Below are positions 14,604 to 21,064 of a DNA stretch of 21,064 bases, piece by piece. Made by a program: the position numbers and the translations under genes. Where the stretch lies: assembly GCA_947464665.1 (NCBI GenBank), contig CANHXV010000010.1, positions 1-21,064 of the forward strand, given 5' to 3'. The stretch is from Comamonadaceae bacterium. Lineage in GTDB: Bacteria; Pseudomonadota; Gammaproteobacteria; Burkholderiales; Burkholderiaceae_C. A model generated the notes under the pieces. The model was not told where the DNA came from, ran no database searches, and saw only the letters and a list, made by a program, of their open reading frames with translations. How positions within the stretch are numbered: position 1 is the first letter of the stretch; each line of letters opens with the position of its first letter.

Positions 14604-15443
14604 TCAGCTGATTTTGGAAATAATCGTTGGAGACGCTTGTCCGCGTGAAACCAATTCAGAGGGTGGTTCTGGCTTGGAAAAGAAAGGCACGCGTTTAAGC
14701 CAAAGTAGCAGGGCATGCCAGTGAATGCGAAGCATCACGGCAAATGTGAAGAGGGGATAGCGCCAAAAAGTACGTCGAATTTCCTCGCGCGTGGCCGGCA
14801 GCAAAACACCGCTGATGCTGGTTTGAATCAAAGGGCCGTTGTCATCGCCATGGTCAACCCGAGCGACGACGCGTTCAGCATCTGCTTGAAACGTGCGCAT
14901 GAACCTGAATTCATATTGACCATTGACATCACAAAAAGGGGAGACGTGAAAAATCTTATTGGCGTGCTCCGTTCGGCCAAATTTCGGTTCTGGCAACAAA
15001 TAGCAATGGCGCTCCCCAAAGGTGTTGTGGACTTCAGCCAAGATGGCGGCCAACGTATTGTCAGATCGATGGCAATACCAAAAGCTCACGGGTTTGAAGG
15101 TATAGCCCAACACTCTGGGAAATGTTTGAAGCCAAATTTCTCCCTTGGCATCGTGGATGTTTTCACTTTCAAGCAGCTCTTCGACCCAGGCTAAGGCGCC
15201 GCCGTTTTCGGGTTGGCGACCATCTCCATGATCGGTCTCAAAAAACGACAACAGGCCTGATCTGTTGATGGACAGTTCTGTTTGATTTGACGTGTCATTT
15301 TTTGAATGGCTGCGCGCTAAGGCCTGCAAACGCCGCATCGGTAGCATTAAAAAATAAGCGCTGTAATCAAAAGCATGTCGCGCCGGTCGCAAGCGAACAT
15401 GGCGCACTTGGCCATGTCCCAAGAGTACGCCACCCGTACTCAT
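14604..15443 (-). CDS. DUF1365 family protein
   Basis: A 279-aa protein with the full DUF1365 pattern: LLGHGQVRHVRLRPARHAFDY at the N-terminus, LGYTFKPVSFWYCHR in the centre, LAEVHNTFGERHCYLL, and KIFHVSPFCDVNGQYEFRF. A hydrophobic, aromatic stretch near the C-terminus (FTFAVMLRIHWHALLLWLKR) suggests membrane contact. The function is unknown, but the family is almost always found between an FAD-dependent oxidoreductase and a cfa-type methyltransferase, exactly as here, and is thought to act in fatty-acid modification. ATG at 15443 overlaps the oxidoreductase stop as ATGA. Confidence 0.93.
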   Translation of the reverse strand: MSTGGVLLGHGQVRHVRLRPARHAFDYSAYFLMLPMRRLQALARSHSKNDTSNQTELSINRSGLLSFFETDHGDGRQPENGGALAWVEELLESENIHDAKGEIWLQTFPRVLGYTFKPVSFWYCHRSDNTLAAILAEVHNTFGERHCYLLPEPKFGRTEHANKIFHVSPFCDVNGQYEFRFMRTFQADAERVVARVDHGDDNGPLIQTSISGVLLPATREEIRRTFWRYPLFTFAVMLRIHWHALLLWLKRVPFFSKPEPPSELVSRGQASPTIISKIS

Positions 15444-16777
15444 GCATTGACCCTCTTGAGCAGTTCTCTGGCCACCGACAGACCTGATTTCAAGCCATCT
15501 TCATGAAAGCCATAGCCCAACCAAGCACCTGCATACCAAGTGTGTTGTTGTCCTTGTATTTGGTGCAGGTGTTGTTGCGCATCAATGGCTGGCAAATCAA
15601 ACACGGGGTGCGCGTAATCAATGGTTTGAATGATTTTTTTCGGATCGATGGCTTGCGTTGGATTGAGCGAAACCACAACCGCTTGGGCGTAGGGCAACGG
15701 TTGCAATTTGTTTAGCAAATAGTGCAGACACACTCTGCTGCTTTCTTGTTGATGATTTTCTGCGCGCACATAATTCCATGCCGCCCAGGCCTTGCGTCTG
15801 CTTGGCAGCACTTTTTCTTCGGTATGCAAAATCGCCACATTGTCTTGGTAGCGGATGGCCGATAAGTACTGCGCCTCGGCCTGGCTTGGCGTTCTGAGGA
15901 GGCGCAAAGCTTGATCTGAGTGTGTACACAGCACCACTTCGTCAAAGCGTTCAGCATGGCCTTGCGTCATCACTCGCACCCCGTCTTCGTCGCGCTCAAT
16001 CATTTGGACGGGCGTGTTCAAACGCTTATCGGCAATGCCTTTGACTATTTTTTCAACATAGTTCCTTGAGCCGCCTTTGACGGTGAACCAACGCGGACGG
16101 TTGCTGACTTGAATCAGGCCATGGTTGTGGCAAAAGCGAATCATGGTGGCCACTGGAAAAGCCAACATTTGATTGGTTGGGCAACTCCAAATACAACCCA
16201 TCATGGGCAAGAAATACCAGTTTTGAAAGGCCTCACTGAAGCGATGCTGTTTTAAAAAGTCAGCAAGTGGTTGCCGCATTTCACTTTCTGTTTGCTGCTC
16301 GGCAATGCGCGTACACAGTTTGTTGAAGCGCAAAACGTCATACAACATTTTTAAAAACTGCGGCCTCAGCAGGTTTCGGCGTTGTGCAAATACGGTGTCT
16401 AAGTCGCTACCACTCCACTCCAAGGCCTCTTGGCCCCAGGCCTTGGGTGCTTGCACAGAAAACGACATGTCTGACAGGGCTGTCTCGACGCCCAATTCCG
16501 CAAACAGGTTGATCAGGTTGGGATAGGTTCTTTCGTTGAACACCAAAAACCCAGTGTCCACGCCATAGGTGAGCATGCCTTTGTCCGTAGGCAAGGTGAT
16601 GTCCACGGTATTGGCATGACCGCCAAAGTACGAGCCGGCTTCAAACAGCGTGATATCGGCTTGACCTTGGAGGCTGTGCGCAACGGCCAAGCCCGAAATA
16701 CCTGAGCCAACAATGGCAATCTTTTTGTACGTCAAGATGTTGTTCTCTGTGGGGTCTAGCAGGACCTGCGGATGCAA
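15440..16777 (-). CDS. FAD-dependent oxidoreductase (amine-oxidase-like fold) of the cfa/DUF1365 operon
   Basis: A flavoprotein of up to 445 aa. The dinucleotide-binding motif IAIVGSGISGLAVAHSL (20-36) is followed by ITLFEAGSYFGGHANTV, with Glu46 for the ADP ribose. Other family features are YGVDTGFLVFNERTYPNL, SDMSFSV, MGCIWSC, RWFTVKGGSRNYVEKI and, near the end, YAGAWLGYGFHEDGLKSG, the C-terminal FAD-contact segment. The family is related to phytoene desaturases and is a plausible acyl-chain desaturase or oxidase (inference). The start is uncertain: TTG at 16777 lies 3 bases after the peroxidase stop, but TTG at codon 15 would give MTYKKIAIVGSG, a more usual distance to the motif. No ATG is available before the motif. 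Confidence 0.92.
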   Translation of the reverse strand: MHPQVLLDPTENNILTYKKIAIVGSGISGLAVAHSLQGQADITLFEAGSYFGGHANTVDITLPTDKGMLTYGVDTGFLVFNERTYPNLINLFAELGVETALSDMSFSVQAPKAWGQEALEWSGSDLDTVFAQRRNLLRPQFLKMLYDVLRFNKLCTRIAEQQTESEMRQPLADFLKQHRFSEAFQNWYFLPMMGCIWSCPTNQMLAFPVATMIRFCHNHGLIQVSNRPRWFTVKGGSRNYVEKIVKGIADKRLNTPVQMIERDEDGVRVMTQGHAERFDEVVLCTHSDQALRLLRTPSQAEAQYLSAIRYQDNVAILHTEEKVLPSRRKAWAAWNYVRAENHQQESSRVCLHYLLNKLQPLPYAQAVVVSLNPTQAIDPKKIIQTIDYAHPVFDLPAIDAQQHLHQIQGQQHTWYAGAWLGYGFHEDGLKSGLSVARELLKRVNA

Positions 16778-16780
16778 AGC

Positions 16781-17374
16781 TCAAGAGGCTTTTCGAGCGA
16801 GGCTTTTCTCAATGGCTTGGACCAAGCTTTTGCTTTCAGGGCTGGTCATGCTGTTGTAGCTGTCAATCAGCTTGCCATCGCGACCAATTAAGTATTTGTA
16901 AAAATTCCATTTGGGTCTTTGGCCAGGGGCCTGCGCCAACTGCTTGAAAAAGGGTGCGGCCGCATCGCCCGTAACGGCTGTTTTGGTGAACATCGGGAAC
17001 TTCACACCAAAGGTGCTTTCACAAAAATCAGCGATGTCTTGGTTGTTGGCTTTTTCCTGTGCGAAGTCATTGGACGGAAAACCCAAAACAACCAAACCTT
17101 TGTCTTTGTATTGGCTGTAAACCGCTTCTAGGCCCTTGTATTGCGACGTGAAGCCACAATAACTGGCCGTGTTGACCACCAAGATCACCTTGCCACTGTA
17201 TTGACACAGCGATTGTGGTTTCTCATCTTGTAGTCTTGGAAATGTATGGTTCAACAATGCCGGGCATGAAGCCGACTGCGCCACCGACGGGGGGGCAGTT
17301 TGCGCCCAACTGGATGACATGGCCAGCACACATAGCACTGCGGCCAAGGATTTGATGCGCTTGATGTTAAACAT
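16781..17374 (-). CDS. Exported glutathione peroxidase family protein (cysteine type)
   Basis: A 197-aa thiol peroxidase of the GPx family, which reduces organic and lipid hydroperoxides. It carries an N-terminal signal (IKSLAAVLCVLAMSSSWAQ), so it acts in the periplasm. The catalytic Cys73 is in NTASYCGFTSQY; the tetrad partners are Gln in a modified FPSNDFAQE (the family often has FPCNQF) and Trp-Asn in KWNFYKYLI. A second cysteine in IADFCESTFG could be the resolving one, which would make thioredoxin-like donors likelier than glutathione. The start at 17374 is preferred because GGACAG lies upstream; a TTG four codons earlier is possible. It is the promoter-proximal gene of the nine-gene lipid operon. 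Confidence 0.92.
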   Translation of the reverse strand: MFNIKRIKSLAAVLCVLAMSSSWAQTAPPSVAQSASCPALLNHTFPRLQDEKPQSLCQYSGKVILVVNTASYCGFTSQYKGLEAVYSQYKDKGLVVLGFPSNDFAQEKANNQDIADFCESTFGVKFPMFTKTAVTGDAAAPFFKQLAQAPGQRPKWNFYKYLIGRDGKLIDSYNSMTSPESKSLVQAIEKSLARKAS

Positions 17375-17404
17375 TGAACTGTCCAATCTGTTTTGTGACT
17401 GAAC

Positions 17405-17433
17405 AGTTTACTTCTATTTTTTTAAATTGTCAC
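17405..17433 (-). promoter_or_regulatory. Candidate promoter of the gpx-cfa operon
   Basis: Read leftward, GTGACA (17433-17428, five of six to the -35 consensus), a 17-base A/T-rich spacer, then TAAACT (17410-17405, four of six to the -10 consensus). It would start transcription about 25 bases before the peroxidase ATG. The -35 overlaps the glnE stop codon. The best match is to a housekeeping promoter; no ECF-sigma-type TGATC element was seen. Confidence 0.5.
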
Positions 17434-20192
17434 GGGCCGTTTAATCCCTTTGTTGATTCAGGAAAAACAGCGCGCCAAAGCGTCAAGATGGCTTTTCTTT
17501 CCTCTTGCAATTCAGCTTGTGGCACCTGAGTTGGGGCCTCATTCAATCGAGCTGTGTGTTGCACCCGGCGCAGTTCACGGTAAGCGGCTGCAGCCTTCAA
17601 GCCGACGTCCTTGGGGAGCAGACCGGCCGCCTCTGCGCGCTGGAGCAAGGCAATATTGCCTACATTGTCCGCCATTTCAGGGTGCGCAGCTGCCCGCATC
17701 AGGACCAAAAACTGAACGGCAAACTCGGCATCCACCATGCCACCCTGACTGTGTTTGACATCAAAAAGGTCGGGCTTGATGGTGTGCGCAGCTCGGACTC
17801 GGTTGCGCATTGTCACGATTTCAGATGTCAACGCGGTTTCATCACGTTGTGCGCTGATAACGGCCCGACGAACTTGGTCAAACCGGTTTGCCATCGCGTC
17901 ATTGCCCATCACAAAGCGCGCCCGTGTCATCGCCTGATGCTCCCAGGTCCACGCGGTATTGCTGCCTCTTTGCTGTTGGTAGTCTTCGAATGCGGAGAAA
18001 GTGGTTACCAACAAACCTGCGCTTCCGTTGGGGCGAAGCGCCGTATCGATTTCAAACAAATCACCTTCTGCGGTTTTTACCGTGAACCAATTGATGAGCT
18101 TTCTGACAAAGGCAGCATAGACTTCTTGCGCCCGCTCATCAGCATCTTCATAAACAAAAACGATGTCTAAATCGCTGCCATAGCCTAGCTCTTTGCCGCC
18201 CAATTTGCCGTAGGCCACAATGCCAAACAGCGGTGTCTCACGGTGTCGATTTTTCAAACATGACCAACACCATTCGGCAGTGATGCGCAAAACCGCATCA
18301 GCCATGGCACTCAAATCGTCGGCAACTTGCTCTACGGTCAAGCGCCCCTCGACATCTCGCGCCAACGTTCTGAAAACTTCAGCATGGTGAGCCCGCCGAA
18401 GCAAGTTCAACAAATTTTCTTCATCGTCTTCAAGGGTTCTTTTCAAAGCTGCACGTCGGGCCTGAAGTTCAGACTCAAAATCTTGCGCCACAAACCTTTG
18501 TTGCAAGACGGCGCCATTGGCCAGCTCATCAATGACGCCAGGATGCTGAACCAAATAGCGGGCTGGCCATTTGGCAGCGCCCAGCAAACGAAGCAAGCGC
18601 TCATGGACAGCAGGGCGCTCTAGCATCATGGCCAGGTAACTTTCGCGGCGCATCAAAGGCTCCATCCAGTCTGCCATCCGGACCACCGCGTCCTCTTCGA
18701 CTCGGCCCTCTTGAAGCCATTGCGCAGTGCGCTGCAACAGCCGCATCAATCGGCCCCTTGCATCGTCTCGAAGGCTTTTGACTTTGGGGCTGTCTTGCCA
18801 ATGGGCCAATCGGGCTCGGGCCTCGCCCTGAAACAAGTCCAACACAGCCTCTAGCTCGGGGCGCTCACTGCCCGTGGTGGTCTGACAAGGTTTGCACTGA
18901 CGATCACCCCCTAACAAAATATCGAACTCATGCGCCACGACTTCGCGATGGCCATCTAAATCAGTGAGGAAATCATGGCTTTCCTCATACCCCATGGTGC
19001 GCGCAATCCACTGCAAATCGGCATCTTGCGTGGGTAGCACATGTGTTTGCTGATCGTCTAAGTATTGAATCCGATGTTCCACTTTGCGCAGAAACTCATA
19101 GGCTAGTGTCAAGGCCTGAGCGGTTTCTGCGGGCATTAAGCCGGCTTTGGCGACGCGTTGTATGGCATCCAAGGTGGGGCGCGTTCTCAGCTCTGGAAAC
19201 TGGCCACCCCGAACCACCTGCAACAGTTGCACGGTGAATTCAATTTCTCGAATGCCGCCCCTTGAAAGCTTGACATCGTTAGCCCGCTCGGGGTGTCCGG
19301 CGCTTCTCTTGGCGGCATGATCGCGAATTTGCTGGTGCAGCGTTCTTAAGGACTCAAACACGTTGTAGTCCAAATACCGCCGGAACACAAAAGGCAGAAC
19401 GACACTGCGAAGTTTGTCAGCTGACCCATTTTGCAGAGCGCTCCTGGGTGCGATGACACGACTTTTCATCCAAGCAAACCGCTCCCACTCGCGGCCCTGA
19501 ACCAATAAGTACTCTTCCAAAGCACCCAAAGAGACGACGCTGGGCCCTGAGTTGCCGTTCGGTCTGAGTGCCAAATCCATCCGAAAAACAAAGCCATGCT
19601 CCGTGGTTTCACCCACCAAGGTGAAGAGGGCTTTAACGGCTCGGCTGAAATACTCTTTCACCGAAATTTTACCGACGCCCTGTGCATTGCCAACTGTTTC
19701 GCCATCCTCGTCATAGACATAAATGAGATCGATGTCACTTGAGACATTGAGCTCTCGAGCACCCAGCTTGCCCATGCCAACCACCCAAAACTCCGCTCTT
19801 TCGCCAGATGCCAGCAAGGGAGCGCCGTGTCGTTCATCCAAATCACTAAATGCCTGTTGACAGGCTTCGTCAAGCGCCAGTTCGGCCAAGTGGGTCACCC
19901 CCAGGGTGACGCTTGCAAGTGAGGCCTCTTGTTCGCAATCCAATGTCAGAAGGCGTGCCATTGCCCACTGGCGCAAGATGCGCAAAGCCGGGCCCACCTC
20001 ATGGCCCTGGCTGCGCAATTGCTGGTAGGCCTGACTCAATACAGCACGGTGCGGCACGCCCGATGGCAAGCTTGCAAAGACATCGGCGTAGCGCCTTTGA
20101 AGACGTTGAAAAAAACGCGAGCCTTTTGAGAGCGGCGGGTAAGGTTTTGAATCCATGTCGGGGTCTGGCTCAAATGGGCTTGTGGCGGTCAT
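17430..20192 (-). CDS. glnE: Bifunctional glutamine synthetase adenylyltransferase / adenylyl-removing enzyme
   Basis: GlnE adds AMP to glutamine synthetase and removes it by phosphorolysis, under control of PII, so it sets ammonium assimilation by nitrogen status. The 920-aa protein is near the usual length (946 in E. coli). Both nucleotidyltransferase domains are intact: the N-terminal deadenylylase with GMGKLGARELNVSSDIDLIY (139-158) and the C-terminal adenylylase with AYGKLGGKELGYGSDLDIVF (from 660), each with the G-S/D-x-D metal-binding pattern. SRGGIREIEFTVQ and its C-terminal echo SQGGMVDAEFAVQF follow the two domains. The ATG at 20192 gives a slightly extended acidic N-terminus; Met13 is an alternative. 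It starts 40 bases from the divergent YhdP-like gene. Confidence 0.97.
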   Translation of the reverse strand: MTATSPFEPDPDMDSKPYPPLSKGSRFFQRLQRRYADVFASLPSGVPHRAVLSQAYQQLRSQGHEVGPALRILRQWAMARLLTLDCEQEASLASVTLGVTHLAELALDEACQQAFSDLDERHGAPLLASGERAEFWVVGMGKLGARELNVSSDIDLIYVYDEDGETVGNAQGVGKISVKEYFSRAVKALFTLVGETTEHGFVFRMDLALRPNGNSGPSVVSLGALEEYLLVQGREWERFAWMKSRVIAPRSALQNGSADKLRSVVLPFVFRRYLDYNVFESLRTLHQQIRDHAAKRSAGHPERANDVKLSRGGIREIEFTVQLLQVVRGGQFPELRTRPTLDAIQRVAKAGLMPAETAQALTLAYEFLRKVEHRIQYLDDQQTHVLPTQDADLQWIARTMGYEESHDFLTDLDGHREVVAHEFDILLGGDRQCKPCQTTTGSERPELEAVLDLFQGEARARLAHWQDSPKVKSLRDDARGRLMRLLQRTAQWLQEGRVEEDAVVRMADWMEPLMRRESYLAMMLERPAVHERLLRLLGAAKWPARYLVQHPGVIDELANGAVLQQRFVAQDFESELQARRAALKRTLEDDEENLLNLLRRAHHAEVFRTLARDVEGRLTVEQVADDLSAMADAVLRITAEWCWSCLKNRHRETPLFGIVAYGKLGGKELGYGSDLDIVFVYEDADERAQEVYAAFVRKLINWFTVKTAEGDLFEIDTALRPNGSAGLLVTTFSAFEDYQQQRGSNTAWTWEHQAMTRARFVMGNDAMANRFDQVRRAVISAQRDETALTSEIVTMRNRVRAAHTIKPDLFDVKHSQGGMVDAEFAVQFLVLMRAAAHPEMADNVGNIALLQRAEAAGLLPKDVGLKAAAAYRELRRVQHTARLNEAPTQVPQAELQEERKAILTLWRAVFPESTKGLNGP

Positions 20193-20232
20193 AATTCCCT
20201 GCCTAGGTCTTTATGTCCATACCGTCATTTGA

Positions 20233-21064
20233 ATGTTGAAGTTTTCTACCCTTGCCCAAGTTTGCAGCACCGCGCTGCGCTTTGCCGCGTGGGTTTTGTT
20301 GGTCGCTGGCTTTCTGTTGGGAATGGCTTGGGCAACAATGCATTTTTGGATTGTGCCCCGAATTGAAGATTTCAGGCCCAAATTCGAAAACTTAGCCACG
20401 CAAGCCATTGGGGTACCTGTCCACATGGGCAAGTTGTTGGCCGTTTCATCCGGTTGGATGCCGACTTTCGAAATCCATGACCTCAGCTTGCTGGACCCAG
20501 AGGGGCGCCCTGCGCTCACTTTGCCCAAAGTTATTTTTGCCATCAGCGTACGGTCTGTGCTTCACCTTGGTGTCGAGCAACTGGTCATCGAATCCCCCAC
20601 CTTGGACATTCGTCGAACCGTAACTGGCGATTGGCGCATTGCGGGCCTTGCCTTGAAAAAAGACAACTCACCCGACTCTGCCTTTGCGGACTGGGTTTTT
20701 GCACAAAAAGAGATTTTTGTTAGAGGTGGCACCGTCATTTGGACTGACGAACTCAACCCCTTCGACAAGGACAAGACAGGCGTGCATTTGAGTCAGGTGT
20801 CTTGGCTCTTGAGAAGCTCTGCGCGCCACCACCAATGGCGACTAGATGCCACACCGCCAACAGGTTGGGGTGAGCCATTCGTGTTGCTGGGTGATTTGCG
20901 GCGCGGACTCTTGTCAACACATCCCGGCCGCTTCAAAGATTGGAGCGGCCAACTTCATGCTGAGTTTTCAGATGTGAATCTGTCCCAACTAGGACCCCAT
21001 CTGCCATGGAAAGTCAACGCCACGCAAGGCCAGGGCGCCTTGAGAATGTGGCTTGATTTAAGCC
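20233..21064 (+). CDS. yhdP: YhdP family (AsmA-like) envelope protein, N-terminal part
   Basis: The frame is open from the ATG at 20233 to the window end (277 codons) and the gene continues beyond. Residues 12-38 form one membrane anchor (ALRFAAWVLLVAGFLLGMAW), followed by a periplasmic region. ENLATQAIGVPVHMGKLLAV, then MPTFEIHDLSLLDPEGRPAL and LVIESPTLDIRRTVTGDWRI are the start of the repeating beta-groove of YhdP/AsmA-type proteins. In E. coli YhdP, with TamB and YdbH, carries phospholipids from the inner to the outer membrane. A stop codon (20230-20232) immediately precedes the ATG, so no longer form is possible. The full protein should exceed 1,200 residues. No good ribosome binding site is visible. 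Confidence 0.88.
   Translation, partial: MLKFSTLAQVCSTALRFAAWVLLVAGFLLGMAWATMHFWIVPRIEDFRPKFENLATQAIGVPVHMGKLLAVSSGWMPTFEIHDLSLLDPEGRPALTLPKVIFAISVRSVLHLGVEQLVIESPTLDIRRTVTGDWRIAGLALKKDNSPDSAFADWVFAQKEIFVRGGTVIWTDELNPFDKDKTGVHLSQVSWLLRSSARHHQWRLDATPPTGWGEPFVLLGDLRRGLLSTHPGRFKDWSGQLHAEFSDVNLSQLGPHLPWKVNATQGQGALRMWLDLS

Noticed and set aside
14715..15194. Rightward open frame of 159 codons inside the DUF1365 gene
   Set aside because: Antisense shadow with no family features and no ribosome binding site.
17375..17412. A LexA box near the gpx promoter (CTGT and ACAG half sites)
   Set aside because: The spacing between half sites is wrong for the CTGT-8-ACAG pattern and neighbouring genes are not SOS-like.
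17505..18170. A 221-codon rightward open frame inside glnE
   Set aside because: It is wholly antisense to a well-supported gene, its translation has no recognisable family or composition, and such frames are common opposite biased coding sequence.
1..21064. CRISPR array, tRNA or rRNA genes, insertion sequences, phage genes
   Set aside because: No direct-repeat arrays, cloverleaf-like sequences, transposase or integrase frames or terminal repeats were found on reading both strands.

Overview
The window looks like chromosomal DNA of a betaproteobacterium of the order Burkholderiales, most likely Comamonadaceae (Limnohabitans- or Rhodoferax-like). The genus is inference. Evidence is the protein style of the core genes (sucCD, moaC, purB, glnE), a DUF3717 protein (a family I associate with Burkholderiales), a remnant of a Bug/TctC solute-binding protein (a family expanded in this group), and very compact packing. 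No rRNA, tRNA, CRISPR array, insertion sequence or prophage is visible.

Layout. 1-948: end of sucC and complete sucD (TCA cycle), then a TerC/YjbE-type membrane protein and a clear intrinsic terminator. 1870-2367: a type IV pilin. About 2390-2730: a decayed Bug remnant with two compensating frameshifts. 2757-4954: moaC (leftward) and a BepA-like M48 metalloprotease (rightward). 4965-6304: a small leftward accessory cassette of an unknown 98-aa protein, a phospholipase A2-like protein behind a bacteriocin-type double-glycine leader, and an unrecognised putative lipoprotein. This is the most unusual part of the window. 6455-9630: DUF3717/DUF1289 protein, yaeQ, purB and a glutathione S-transferase.

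9631-17374: a nine-gene leftward run whose stops and starts overlap or nearly touch. In transcription order: exported glutathione peroxidase, FAD-dependent oxidoreductase, DUF1365, cyclopropane-fatty-acid-synthase-type methyltransferase, exported chalcone-isomerase-like protein, MFS transporter, DUF3833 lipoprotein, short-chain dehydrogenase, SnoaL-like protein. A candidate promoter overlaps the end of glnE. The content suggests modification or protection of membrane fatty acids; related gene sets in alphaproteobacteria belong to the singlet-oxygen (RpoE/ChrR) response, but no such regulator lies in this window.

17430-21064: glnE (nitrogen control), leftward, and the start of a YhdP/AsmA-like envelope protein, rightward and cut by the window end.

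Convergent neighbours are packed very tightly (stop codons abutting or 1-10 bases apart), and several genes appear to use GTG or TTG starts. Start sites were moved from the longest possible reading frame wherever family alignment, ribosome binding sites or overlap with the upstream stop favoured a shorter protein.
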